A DNA stretch of 64,000 bases from Bombyx mori (GCF_030269925.1 NC_085112.1:14385501-14449500), one strand, 5' to 3'. Counted from the stretch's first letter, positions 31,284 through 41,770 are shown. Numbers and translations are program-made. Notes: generated by a model from the letters alone, not told the origin.

Positions 31284-32962
31284 GAGCAGTACGGAAGAAA
31301 AGTATTCCAGATACCAAATGGTTGGAGAATAAGCACAAAGTAGTATGAAAAACAAGTAGCAAATAGCAATCTAAACAGTTTGCAAATTGGTAAACTCTCT
31401 CAACGGCAAAGTTAGCTGCAAGTTCAGGGCACTTAAGACTTTGAACTCATGTTTCCAGATGGCATTCAGGATGTCTATGATATTAGTGACCCCTCAACAC
31501 AAGGTAGATCGTGTCTTCGTTAATGCGTCAATCTCTAGCAAAGACCAAATATTTATGAAAGTAGTATTGAATTCGAATTGCAAGACCAAGATGATTAGAA
31601 TATCAACACTAATGTCTTCTAACAAAGAATAAATATTATAATCCTTAAAATTGAATTAAAGCGCAGTTTTAAGGAATATTTAAACTTTTTTTGTATAAAA
31701 AGTAGTTAGATTTAATTATCTGAGGTACATATCTAAGTGTTCTGAAAGAAAACTTGCTGTGAGTAAAATCTTACCTAATAACTTTCAAGCAATCACTGGG
31801 CATGGTCAAAGGGATTTTTACATCAAATTTGTCCTAACTTTTTTTTAGGTATTCGTTAATAACAAAATATTTGTCCTACTTAAAATCTATTTAATATTTT
31901 AATGAACGAATTTAACTAGCTAAAAAAATTGAGGGGAAGTTTTCTTCTAAATTCACAATTTTCAAATCAAACAATGCCACATCCTAAAACTCTGACATCC
32001 ACGACATTAGTACATTCGCCGCTATAAATAATAAGCGAGAGACCGGAGGCGCCTCGGATCCTTACAAAAAGTAACAAACAGATCTCTTAAATAAAGAAAA
32101 CACGGGCATATGTTAACATCTGTCGGTCGGCCACTCTGGGTACAGTCGCGTGGACTTGCGCTTCCGCGGATAAATAAATACTCGAACCGTATATGCGTAT
32201 CCGCTGTTAGTAAATTGGTTCTATTTTTAATATTGACCGATTCTTACTACAAACTTTTCTATTGAAATGTGCAATCTCTCAACAAATTTACAAATTATGA
32301 GATCTGTCTCTTTTCTTAAATCAAAACATATATTAAGCTTAATTAAGCTAATTTGCTGCTGCTACTTACGATTTAAACTCACGTTTTTAATTTTCATTCT
32401 TTTGTATTATACGGCACGAGTTGTGGCCCTCTTTGAGACTAGAGCTCGTTGACTCAATTGTGTTATAGTGATTTATTTAGTGGTAGAGTAGCATAGTACT
32501 CACGACAAGAACGCTTCACAACACACTTTACCACTTGAACTCAAAATACTCTCGATTGTGGAATTAGGGGAAGAATTAGCTACACAAATACTGTAGAGCT
32601 GTTGCGCCTTAGGCAAATACTTTTCCTTGGAGAGCACGTTCAGTGCCCCGGGAAGGTGAAGATTTTATCTCCGGAAAGCAGTCAGACTTTTGTTGTTTTG
32701 TACACGGAAAACTATATCTAATAGTCACTGGAGCCATCGCAATAATTTCAAGTGGATTATAAGCATAGCAGCAATAATTAAAACACACATATAAATATAC
32801 TTAGAATATCGTCGAACCCACATCTGTGTAGCTTATTTATGTGGCAGCCTTGATAGTTAGGATGAAAGGTGAGATAATAAAACAAACTGTCACCATTTTG
32901 TCTCATTAGAGTAAAGTTTTTAATTTTTTAATCTCTACTTTATTACGTTACCAATTTTTTTT
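31284..32962. other. AT-rich stretch, no gene recognised
   Basis: A weak ORF at 31387-31632 lacks an ATG start and any motif. A GC-richer patch at 32100-32200 (GGTCGGCCACTCTGGGTAC) contains GATAAATAAATA, a loose TATA-like string, but no start or exon was supported. Confidence 0.35.
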
Positions 32963-33379
32963 GGAGCGAAGTTCCTTATGTGACGATGCGGAGGGGTACT
33001 TTAACCAGGAAAAAACGTCCGTAACGTAAGATTTTTTCTATTTAGTTTGTTAATAACAGATGTCGCTGCACGTAAATTCAACAATTCCTGAATCGCGGTG
33101 ACGAGATGTTACAGAGTTGATAGACCTTCTCGTATTTCTCTTGCTAAATCATACTTACCTGGCGTAGGGGATACTGTGATCGAGCAGGCGGTTTCACCAG
33201 GGCGAGGCTGCTGCCATTGCACTGCGGAGTGGTTGACCCTTGCGATTATTTTTATTTTTATCAATAAAAAAATCATAAAAAAATGTATACCCGAATTACT
33301 CTCACTTAACTCTTTATGAACTCTTTATGCCTCGAATAGAACTTAAAATTAATATTTTTATAATAAGGAACTTCGTTCC
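32963..33379. mobile_element. Inverted-repeat-bounded segment containing U1-like sequence
   Basis: GGAGCGAAGTTCCTTAT (32963-32979) and ATAAGGAACTTCGTTCC (33363-33379) are inverted repeats differing at one position. The 417-bp segment includes the U1 snRNA-like block. No target-site duplication was clear. The termini resemble, in a loose GAA..GAA..TTC.TTAT pattern, those of 39445-39725. Confidence 0.4.
33151..33280 (+). ncRNA. U1 snRNA-like sequence (variant or pseudogene)
   Basis: U1 base-pairs with 5' splice sites. The match begins exactly with the U1 5' end, ATACTTACCTGGCG (33151-33164), including the ACTTACCTG splice-site recognition string. Helix H can form between CGTAGGGG and CCCTTGCG. 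SL1 stem ACTGT/GGCGGT is retained, but the U1-70K loop reads GATCGAGCAG rather than the usual GAUCACGAAG type. CCAGGGCGAGGCT and the U1A loop CCATTGCACT are present. After TGCGATTATT the sequence becomes an AT-rich hairpin, and neither a good Sm site nor SL4 is found. So the 3' third is lost or replaced. Likely a retroposed or transposon-borne pseudogene; a divergent variant cannot be excluded. Confidence 0.75.
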
Positions 33380-33825
33380 TATCCGGTGTACCACGACACC
33401 ACACATATTTTTGTGTTAGAAAGCGACTGCACTTTTTATAAAATTATTATCCCCTTTACTTCAGTTGACAAGTTTAGAAGAGAGATAAAAATTAGAAACA
33501 TAATTTTTTCTATTCTATTCGTTCTTCAACTTGCAGTACAGGAATCCCTTTTTGTACAGATTAATAAAAACCCATTCGTCCATAAAACACGATAGCCACA
33601 GGAAATGGCCCAAGAGCGGGCTCCTAACTATTTAACATAATAAAAACTTGAAGGGATGTATATGGATTACCTCTTCACAGGTTTACGAAGCGAGTCCTTC
33701 CGTACCCTCAGAACTATAAATTATCAAGATGTTAAATATTTTGGTGTCTAGCGCACAAAATAGATCACGTGTCGTGTTTTTTTTAACTATTCATTGCTGG
33801 AAAAGAGTAGACAAGCTGGTATTCT
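33380..33825. other. No gene recognised
   Basis: Begins with a small hairpin GGTGTACCACGACACC at about 33387-33402. The 69-codon frame at 33386-33595 lacks motifs. Confidence 0.35.
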
Positions 33826-33941
33826 TCTTAGGCAGCAGCTCGGCTCTGTCCCTGGCATTGCTGAAGTCCATGGACGATGGTAACCATTCGCCATCAGGTG
33901 GGCCGTATGCTCGTCTGGCTACAAGGGCAATAAAAAAAATC
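33826..33941 (+). mobile_element. LINE-C 3' fragment
   Basis: CTTAGGCAGCAGCTCGGCTC, GCATTGCTGAAGTCCATGGA, CCATCAGGTGGGCCGTATGC, TACAAGGGCAATAAAAAAAA. Confidence 0.85.
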
Positions 33942-34086
33942 ACCTGATAATATGTGATAACGGAAGACTTCACAAAATTACTACCTCCAACCAACTGAAT
34001 AAAATCGTTTAAGGTATCCAATATATTGCCAATATATGCGCCTGAAACTAGAACGTTGAGTTTTCGTTGCAAATAAAAGGCATAAT

Positions 34087-34138
34087 GTTTTTTTTTTTTT
34101 TTTATGATATGGGTGGACGAGCTCACGGCCCACCTGGT
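34087..34138 (-). mobile_element. Bm1 SINE, tail part, interrupted by nested insertion
   Basis: Poly-T, then GGGTGGACGAGCTCACGGCC and CACCTGGT. The remainder of this copy resumes at 35605 after 1.47 kb of inserted DNA; CACCTGGT is present at both junctions. Confidence 0.85.
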
Positions 34139-34296
34139 CCGCCCGATCCACTAACGATGCCTAGGTACCTCAAGCATCGGTCATCGTCCTCGTCGAACCC
34201 GTCGCTTGCGACGAAGGGCTCGACGAGTAAATTCACCCTCAGACACAGCCCACTGACTTTCTCGCCGGATCTTCTCAGTGGGTCGGTTTCCGATCC

Positions 34297-35056
34297 CGTG
34301 TGGTGCCGCGCCTTGACTCGCAGAAACGTCGTGGCGCTGCAACGCCCGCAGCGTGCAATCGCAGTCAGGGCGATTCGTGGATACCGCACCGTCTCCTTCG
34401 AGGCGGCGTGCGTTCTCGCCGGGACGCCTCCCTGGGACCTGGAGGCGGAGGCGCTCGCTGCCGATTATGCGTGGCGTTGTGACCTTCGCGACAGGGGGGA
34501 ACCACGTCCCGGAGAAGGAGCAATTAGAGCGCGGAGGCTCCAATCTCGGCGGTCTGTGTTGGAGGCGTGGTCTCGCCGCTTGGCGGACCCGTCGGCCGGT
34601 CTCCGGACCGTCGAGGCGGTGCGCCCGGTCCTCGCGAAATGGGCGAACCGTGACCAAGGGCGTCTCACCTTCCGGTTGACGCAAATGCTTACCGGCCATG
34701 GGTGTTTCGGCCGGTACCTGCATCGCGTTGCCCGGAGGGAACCGACGATGGAGTGTCACCACTGTGACTGCGACGAGGACACGGTCGAGCATACGCTCGC
34801 ACATTGCCCCGCATGGGTGGAGCAACGCCGTGTCCTTGTCTCGCAAATAGGACCGGACTTGTCGCTGCCGACTGTCGTGGCTACGATGCTCGGCAGCGAT
34901 GAGTCCTGGAAGGCGATGCTCGACTTCTGCGAGTGCACCATCTCGCAGAAGGAGGCGGCGGAACGAGAGAGGGAGAGCTCATCCCTCTCCGCACCTATCC
35001 GTCGCCGCCGAGCCGGGGGCCGCAGAAGGGCTTTTGTCCGACTTCGGCCCCTGTAA
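34297..35056 (+). pseudogene. R1-clade LINE ORF2, C-terminal 252 residues
   Basis: Partial protein: only the region downstream of the RT domain. It includes RLTFRLTQMLTGHGCFGRYL and the zinc-finger CX2CX8HX4C (ECHHCDCDEDTVEHTLAHCP, 34754-34807), typical of R1, TRAS and SART proteins, followed by an Arg-rich tail. The frame is intact to TAA at 35054-35056 but has no promoter, endonuclease or RT, so it is not functional. The apparent upstream ATG at 34067 belongs to unrelated flanking DNA. Confidence 0.9.
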
Positions 35057-35446
35057 GAAGCGAACTCCCCCCGGTGAAGGTCAAGGGGCGACCTGAGGGG
35101 GTGAGGCCGCGCGGCGCGCTACCAGCACTCTAGCGCGCTGCCATGGAGTAAATAGAGCGACCGGTCGACGGTGTATCGCGTCCCGACCCGGCAGGCTGGT
35201 TCTGGTCCAGCGGGGTATTCCGGGACACCAGCGGCACCGTCTGGGCGGCCCGACGGGCTGCCGTACCGAGACGGCCGACGTTTCAAAGCCTTCGATTCGC
35301 CTCGAAGGCTCCGTCGGCTGGGCGTCCTTGGGGTGAGCCGCGCCGTCTGGTTGTAGTGTTGACCGCGGTAGCCCCCCTACCTCATCCGGGTTCTGACCTC
35401 GGAGGGGATCGGACGTCGGGTGTAAGAGTAAAAAAAAAAAAAAAAA
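34297..35446 (+). mobile_element. 5'-truncated R1-clade LINE inserted in J3 fragment
   Basis: Bounded by an exact 17-bp duplication GGGTCGGTTTCCGATCC (34280-34296 and 35447-35463) and ending in a 16-17 nt poly-A. GC-rich throughout, unlike its surroundings. It contains the C-terminal end of ORF2 and a 374-bp GC-rich 3' UTR before the A tail. Confidence 0.9.
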
Positions 35447-35604
35447 GGGTCGGTTTCCGATCCAGTGGTAGATTCTGCGAAGCACGGCTCTTACTAGAAT
35501 TCGTGTTAGCAACGTCATCAGGTTTGAGCCCCGTGAGCTCACCTACTAGTTAAGGCTACGCTGATATAGCCTGTCAAGGCTCTCAGCTTAGGTAGAAAAA
35601 AAAA

Positions 35605-35704
35605 CACCTGGTGGTAAGTGGTTACTGGACCCATAGACATCTACAACGCAAATGTGCCATCCACCCTCAGATATAAGTTCTAAGGTCTCAAGTATAGTTC
35701 CTAA
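35605..35704 (-). mobile_element. Bm1 SINE, body part, continuation after nested insertion
   Basis: Continues from 34138: CACCTGGTGGTAAGTGGTTA, CCCATAGACATCTACAACGC, CACCCTCAGATATAAGTTC, GTCTCAAGTATAGTT. Truncated at about 35704. Confidence 0.85.
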
Positions 35705-35725
35705 GTGGGTACGTAATATATACAC

Positions 35726-35911
35726 ATGTACGTGCATAGGTTAAGGACTCGTTACCTAGACGTACGTCTAGGCCACGTTACTACCAGTAACCGTGAGGAG
35801 TTGGTCGATTATCGATTCAATATCCTACAGTTAGAGTTGAAATTATTATTGTACTATCAAAGACTTAAGACGCGACAAATTGAACTGACTACTGACAACC
35901 GACAACTTTAA
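35726..35911 (+). CDS. Unassigned short ORF, doubtful
   Basis: A 61-codon frame with a helical, Leu/Arg-rich second half (RFNILQLELKLLLYYQRLK). Contains the 18-bp palindrome CCTAGACGTACGTCTAGG at 35755-35772. No family recognised and no clear ATG in context. Confidence 0.12.
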   Translation: MYVHRLRTRYLDVRLGHVTTSNREELVDYRFNILQLELKLLLYYQRLKTRQIELTTDNRQL

Positions 35912-36044
35912 TCTATTACAAAACAGTTTTGTCAGGTAATTGTACGCCTTAGTCTCTAACTAGTACTTTAGCTCAGTGACCCTAATATAAATAAACGATC
36001 TCTTCCCTTCCAACAGCTAGCCTAGAATAGTATGTCGTTTTTTT

Positions 36045-36250
36045 TAACAAATGACGCACTGTGTTATGGGTACCAGAGTCTTACATACTTACATATGCTT
36101 AAATATGTTCCAATTTAAGTAATGAACACCCAAACAAAGAGCAACAAAATCTGTTCATCACATGAATGTTTGGCAGATGTGGGAATCGAATTCACAACCT
36201 TTGGCGCAACAGTGAGGGACGCTAAATACTGCACCACCGGTTCAGTCTGA
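36045..36250 (-). mobile_element. tRNA-derived SINE, family S2
   Basis: Complement of the S2 SINE at 45793: GTGTTATGGGTACCAGAGTC, GTTCATCACATGAATGTTTG, GCAGATGTGGGAATCGAATT (B-box side), GGCGCAACAGT and CTGCACCACCGG (A-box side). Confidence 0.7.
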
Positions 36251-36392
36251 AATTAATCGTGTCAGAGATATTTTGCTATTCAGCTACCGTTTCCAACGGG
36301 TCAGGTTTTGATCCTGAATTTTAAATCGAAGACTTAAAGTACCAAATAGCCTTAAATATGTATCGATACTAAATATTTTAATATCAGTGGTA

Positions 36393-36566
36393 GTGGTAAA
36401 GGTAGAGGGGGAAGAGGTCGACCGAAGAAGACATGGATGGAGTGTGTGAATGACGATATGAGAGAGAAAGGAGTGAGTGTTGAGATGACGGCTGATAGAA
36501 GAGAATAGAAGAGAAAAATCAGCTGTGCCGACCCAACCTAGTGGGATAAAGTCGAGTAAAAGAAAA
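36393..36566 (+). mobile_element. RTE-type LINE 3' end (family R-b)
   Basis: Plus-strand translation GRGGRGRPKKTWMECVNDDM, then MTADRRE and ADPT near the end, corresponds to a common RTE C-terminus. Same family type as the minus-strand remnant at 60378-60610. The frame is broken near the end and it closes in an A-rich stretch. Confidence 0.6.
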
Positions 36567-37027
36567 AAATAAGGAATATTTTAATATCGAATCCCAGTTA
36601 TACTCACAATCCTAATTGAAGATATTACAGGTGAGAATCCATCTCTAATCTCATACATATACCAGTGCCAACGACACAGTACGTGTAACTAAAATAAACA
36701 AATAGGAGGTTCCGTTCTTGACAGCCAATAGTAGCCATCCGTAGCTAAAGTTCACGACTCATAAAAAAGCTCATACGAAGAGAACCTAAAATGTAAGATC
36801 TTGAACCGAAAGCTCTTTGAAACTGCAGCCTCGAACTTTTTCAATTTATTTTTACTGTCTTCAAGCGAAGTTTAAAAGCGAACTATTTAGTAGGCTTTTA
36901 TCAGAGTATTAAGTGGGTGAAAAGTATTGATTTAGCAAAGCTCTGTCAGCACTTTAAGAGTATTTGTTGCTCTCTCGGTATATTTGTACAGAAATATTAG
37001 TGAAAACCTTGTTTTAGATGGCTTCAA

Positions 37028-37190
37028 GTAGCCAGATAAGTTCAAGAACCACTTATTATTAAGTGCTTATCGTGGACTTAACAACATCGATGCCGCCACT
37101 CAGCTTATGATGAGAACGAATTCTAAATTATATTGTGTTATCCTACCGTTTAAAGTGGAACGCAGGACTGTTCCGTATTAATAATAGTTC
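37028..37190 (-). mobile_element. Very old Bm1-like SINE
   Basis: CACTTATTATTAAGTGCTTA, GTGGACTTAACAACATCGAT, CCACTCAGCTTATGATGAGA, CCTACCGTTTAAAGTGGAAC align in order with the complementary Bm1 body. Confidence 0.4.
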
Positions 37191-37499
37191 TAGCGATATG
37201 TAGAATGATGCTATCTCTGTATACTGTTAAGTACAGCAACTGTCTCTCTGTATACTGTTAAGTAAGTTAAGTCTTCGACAAAAGGCTGGGTTTATACCTT
37301 ACTTTAAAAAGCACTAGCCTAGTTCCATTATTTTATCTAATATTTATAAGGGCTGAACGAACATCCCAAATATGTGATTTCTTCTGCTACTCATCTCCAA
37401 GCATTGCAGGCTGATCGTGCTATGGCATTTTGAAATTACATCATATAGATATCTTGTTCCAACTTATTTTATGTGCGTAAACTATATTACTTCTGTTTA

Positions 37500-37752
37500 A
37501 CTTCTGGTGGTAGGACCTATTGTGAGTCCGCACGGGTAGGTACCACCACCCTGCCTATTTGTAGCATTAATGAAGCAGTAATGAGTTTCGGCTTGAAGGG
37601 TGGGGCAGCCGTTGTAACTATACTGAGACCTTAGAACTTATATCTCAAGGTGGTTGGCGCATTTACGTCATAGATGTCTATGGGCTCCAGTAACCACTTA
37701 ACACCGGGTGGGCTGTGAGCTCATCCACCCATCTAAGCAATAAATAAATAAA
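37500..37752 (+). mobile_element. Bm1 SINE, 5'-truncated
   Basis: From CTGGTGGTAGGACCTATTGT to CACCCATCTAAGCAATAAAT. A short insertion (GTAGCATTAA) breaks the CTGCCGTGAAGCAG block. Confidence 0.9.
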
Positions 37753-37756
37753 AGTT

Positions 37757-37862
37757 TACTGCTCCTCCTTGCGTCCATAATCCTCAAAGCTGAGGATCGT
37801 GGCCTGCCTTGATAACACTCTCCTGGACTATTCTGTCCCAGCCCTGTCTACAAAGCTTACAA
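37757..37862 (-). mobile_element. RTE-type LINE remnant (family R-a)
   Basis: CATAATCCTCAAAGCTGAGG and ATCGTGGCCTGCCTTGATAA parallel the CTGAGGATCGTGACTCGTC wording at 46058 on the plus strand. Short and decayed. Confidence 0.4.
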
Positions 37863-38057
37863 CAGACTACAAATAGAGTCGTCAGTGATTACGAAAGCTG
37901 TAACCTATTCGAAGCGTTGGAAATAATCTAATGACAGTAAAAATGCGGGACTAAATCGTAAAAGTAGTTTTAATTATATCTATAATACGATCCGCAAACA
38001 ATTTAAATTGTAAACCGGAAATTGTAGAAAGCTTTATTAAGCCTAAAGGAAAACAGC

Positions 38058-38180
38058 TTTTTTTTTTTTTTTTGTTTTCTTTTTTGGCAGACGAGCATAC
38101 GGCCCACCTGATGGTGAGTGGTTACCGTCGCCCATGGACTTCAGCAATGCCAGGGGCAGAGCCAAGCCGCTGCCTACTTT
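38058..38180 (-). mobile_element. LINE-C 3' fragment
   Basis: T-rich tail, TTGGCAGACGAGCATACGGC, CCACCTGATGGTGAGTGGTT, CGTCGCCCATGGACTTCAGC, CAAGCCGCTGCCTAC, close to consensus. Confidence 0.85.
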
Positions 38181-38821
38181 ACATATTGCAGCCGCTTTAC
38201 ATATTGCAGCCTTCAACAAGCTCAGGACAAATAATTATATCGAAAAGATAATCTGTTCTACATTACCACTATCACACTACTTATCTTCAACACAACAACC
38301 TAGCTCACCAGTATTTTACCGCAAACATTTCCCGCAGCGCCGTAAGTAATTCTAAAATTACCATAATTAAATCAAATCCAAACTTGCCACGCTTGCAACA
38401 CTGAACAGCTTTGCCTCCGAGCGAATCTCACGCTTCAGCCGCCCCGATAACGTCTAAATTCCCTTAAACAAACAATGTTTACTTGAAACACAAATCAAAC
38501 AGCTGTAAAGTGAATACATAGTGTATTTGTTTTCGTCAATAAATGATTATAGCGTCGTTAAGTGTAGTCTGGTCCGAGGAATGTTCAATTGTATGTATTT
38601 TTAGTAGGATTTCAACAGTGAGCCGTAAATCTTGATCACGCTGATAAAATTTGGGTACTCCGTGTTCGATCTCACATTTTGGGAGACCAATCATGATTCT
38701 AGATGTCAGTGGATGAGAGGGTACACACAGTATATCGATATACTGGGTAGGAAAGAAAATCGAATCTGTAAGCAAAAAGTGCTCAGAGGAATTGAATGAG
38801 ATGATATCGTTTGATATCGTC

Positions 38822-39126
38822 GTTTTTTACCATCGCACCGCCCCCCATCCATACTACCTGGATCCACTGCGGTCATCCACAGTGTGTTTCTAGATATATT
38901 TTTTGCCACGTACCATCCGGCTTTGGAATGAGCTCCCCTCCACGGTCTTTCCCGAGCGCTAGCACATGTCTTTCTTCAATCGGGGCTTGTGGAGAGTATT
39001 AAACGGTAGGCAGTGGCTTCGCTCTGCTCCTGGCATTGCTGACATCCATGAGCAACGGTAACCGCTCACCATTAGATGGGCCGTATACTCGTCTGCCTAT
39101 AGGGACAATAAAAAAAAACAAAAAAA
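38822..39126 (+). mobile_element. LINE-C 3' fragment, longer copy
   Basis: Retains more coding sequence than most copies: TACCATCGCACCGCC, CTACCTGGATCCACTGCGGT, TTTTGCCACGTACCATCCGG (LPRTIRLW region), then GGTAGGCAGTGGCTTCGCTC and the ACAATAAAAAAAAAC tail. Complement of the same region as 349-632. Frameshifted. Confidence 0.8.
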
Positions 39127-39444
39127 ACCTTTCATTGATGTTCGTCTTCAGATATGAGAAAAAGAGACAGAACACCGCCTAGGCTAATAACGGTTCTAAC
39201 ACGTTAAGTCCTCTCATAAGACTACAAAACTTAATGAATCTCCAATCATACTACACATTATAAATTAATTATTAATAATTTTAAATTGACGTTTTAGTAT
39301 GAGCTTTTACACTCCGTTTATCAGCCCATAGGCAGTGTGCTTATCTGATTTCAACCACGCCTCACGCATCGAAACACCAAGTACCAAACGAGAGAGAATC
39401 GTATCAAACAAAAAATGTGTGCGTGTACTAGTGTACACACGTAA

Positions 39445-39725
39445 GAAGTGAAACTTCTTTATGGCCTTATTTTTCGAAAAATGATCTACATGCAACTTTC
39501 TAGAAATTGGTTAAATAAAGTTAAATTAGATAAAGTTTAAACAAAAGGATTTTATTATCATAGACATGAATACAAAAAAGTTAAATTAGATAAAGTTTAA
39601 ACAAAAGGATTTTATTATCATAGACATGAATACAAAAAAGATGGCGCGTAACGGAAAAATGTGACGCGTAACCGAAAAATGTGACGGTAAATTTTTTTCC
39701 AACGCCGATAAAGAAGTTTCACTTC
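39445..39725. mobile_element. MITE-like element with 18-bp perfect terminal inverted repeats
   Basis: GAAGTGAAACTTCTTTAT (39445-39462) is perfectly inverted at 39708-39725. Interior is AT-rich and non-coding, with the exact 60-bp duplication below. Class and target-site duplication not resolved. Confidence 0.6.
39517..39640. repeat. Exact 60-bp tandem duplication
   Basis: Two identical 60-bp units (39517-39576, 39577-39636) plus the first four bases of a third. No differences, so it is recent or an assembly artefact. Confidence 0.95.
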
Positions 39726-40227
39726 AAAAAGATTCTACGTTCAAAAGTTCATAAATCTCAAAGAGTAATTAAATAATTAAAACGCTACGAAAAAAATCCA
39801 TTTTAAAAGTAATAAAGAAACTAGATAAGAGATGTCGTAAACAAAAGTAGTCACGTGTAACTAAACAGCCGGGCGCAATGAAATTTAAAAGCACGTACCT
39901 CGAGATAAAGAGAATTTCTCACTAAATTTACTTATAAATACACCCGGTGCTGTGACGGAAAAAAGCACAGAGTAATTTACATTCAGACAGTTCATTCCAA
40001 ATAAATAAAGTATGGCACATAATTTTGGAAGTGGATGTAACAACGATTTTGGTATATTAATAAACTCTCCTAGATTTTTGGTGTAAAGCTTTGTTAGGCG
40101 AGAGATCAGAGCTACTCAGAACTGTTTCTGACACTAATGACGCTTTCGCAGATTTCACCGTCTAGAAATATCCACTCACTGTTACAATTTTGTGAGTCTT
40201 TTTGTAAAAGGAACAAACTTATTTAAA
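39726..40227. other. No gene recognised
   Basis: AT-rich sequence after the MITE, without ORF or known repeat. Confidence 0.35.
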
Positions 40228-40330
40228 TTCGTCGTCGCCTAAAAGATAAGGCGTCTGGTGAACTTGTATCAAGCGATGCGGCTATGTTGGTGCTAAATCC
40301 CGCAGGCAAGTTCTTTTTCTTATAAATAAA
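40228..40330 (+). mobile_element. Bm1 SINE, tRNA-like head only
   Basis: CGTCGTCGCCTAAAAGATAA (A box region), GGCGTCTGGTGAACTTGTAT, TGCTAAATCCCGCAGGCAAG (B box region) and ATAAATAAATTC. Diverged, 3' part missing. Confidence 0.65.
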
Positions 40331-41206
40331 TTCATAATTACTATAGAATTGAGGGATGGGACGTCAGCTATACATTATAGTTATCCATGTAAATCCATCT
40401 ATCCGGTTTTATCATTTAAATTTTTGCAGCTACTAATTAGTTATAACAGTAATAATTATTATTAATACAGTTAAAACCGTTTACTGCGACATCGGTTAAT
40501 ACAACATGCCGGTTATAATAACCAAGAACAAAGGTCCCGGCTGAATGCCATATGACCGCCTTATTAAAAATATTGCTTTTTACGACATTGGTAATAACGA
40601 CATACCTCATAAAACGACCACATTTAACTAACATTTCGGAGAATTAGATCTGTTAGAACGACCAGCTAAGCTGTATTGTAAACAATTTGAATAGGTATCC
40701 ACATTTGTCTTCAATGGCTATTAAAATCAGGAAAGAAAACAATAGGATTTCGTTTAGTGTAGGGTCTTTTCTAATTCTTAGAAACAAAACACGTGCATGC
40801 GGTAGAGTCGAAGCCCGCTTCTTCATATCTCTTCAGTTAGTTTGTTACTTATCTATACACAAGACGCACCAAAACTTTGTGGAGTTATTCGTGAAACTTT
40901 CAAAATGCCGCAAAGAAAAAGAAAACAAATGAATATTAAAGAAAAATCGCGTATTATGTAAATATATTTTACCAATAATTCCCTATCGATTTGTTTGTAC
41001 TTGCGCGATACACATTAAGCATCACCGGTTGTTATGACTATCGGTTTTTACGACTGAATATGAGCAGTCCCTTCGATGTCGTTATAACAGATTTTGACTG
41101 TATTATGAAAACGGGAGTCCAGTTGTAGCGCCTTTAGCTGAACGAATCAACTGTATCTCTACGTCACAGACCTACAAAATGGCTTTTTAAGTTTTAAGTT
41201 CCCCAA

Positions 41207-41407
41207 TCTATAAATCTAAATATATATAATTCTTCTGTTCTGCGTATGCTAGTGAATTCCTCCTAAACGGCTGGACCGATTTTGATGATTTTTTTGTATG
41301 TGTTCGAGAATTCGATTCAGAATTCGGTCCACTACAAAAAATAATAGAAATTTGAAGTTTTTAAAGTTATGATATGTGTACAGAACAACGTCTGTGGGGT
41401 CTGCTAG
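41207..41407 (+). mobile_element. Helitron-like element, family H4
   Basis: Starts TCTATAAATCTAAATATATA after A and ends GGGGTCTGCTAG before T. A hairpin ACAGA...TCTGT lies about 8 nt before the terminal CTAG. The interior has ACGGCTGGACCGATTTTGAT. Non-coding. The start could instead be the TC at 41214. Confidence 0.45.
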
Positions 41408-41624
41408 TTAGACAGTAAAAAAATTTCATAGTCTTTCTGACTGAGCATCCAGTGATATGTCTTCAATAATTAATTAATAAGTCAGTAGATCTTAAGGACC
41501 TCTCCTTTCTGTCTTCTCATTTTAATTTATTTATTTATTGGAGTTTACTCCTTTAGAATCGATTTACATATATAGGCCCGGGGTATGAAAATTATGGGGA
41601 CCAAAATCGTACTAGCATGTCACA

Positions 41625-41770
41625 CGAAATGCGTTATGCGCCTGATTGGCTCCTGATTGCGTGATGCGTGCGCGCGCCAATCAGGAGCCAACGCGCGGCC
41701 GCGTTATCGCAGGTGACGCCGGGCTGCTGCGCCGGCAGTCCGCCACAAAGCCTCGTACTGATCGCGCGTT
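41625..41770. promoter_or_regulatory. GC-rich island with CCAAT boxes and hairpin
   Basis: A GC/CpG-rich patch in AT-rich surroundings. GGCTCCTGATTG (41648-41659) and CAATCAGGAGCC (41678-41689) are perfect 12-bp inverted arms around GC-rich CGTGATGCGTGCGCGCGC. Inverted and direct CCAAT motifs occur (ATTGG, CCAAT). It could be a divergent promoter or 5' exon; no gene could be tied to it. Confidence 0.3.

Larger units (their letters stand above)
34139..35604 (+). mobile_element. J3 retroposon 3' fragment inserted in Bm1 (itself interrupted)
   Basis: The outer insertion is bounded by CACCTGGT at 34131-34138 and 35605-35612. It consists of 34139-34279 or so plus 35447-35604 and matches the 16776-16968 family: CCCACTGAC...CTCAGTGGG stem (34249-34257 with 34274-34282), GTAGATTCTGCGAAGCACGG, CCTGTCAAGGCTCTCAGCTT and an A-tail. 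An R1-clade fragment interrupts it at the stem's 3' side. Confidence 0.8.

Noticed and set aside
34067..34296. N-terminal part of the 329-codon frame ending at 35056
   Set aside because: The frame happens to stay open across poly-T, Bm1 and J3 sequence before the R1-clade insertion; these residues are not part of a real protein.
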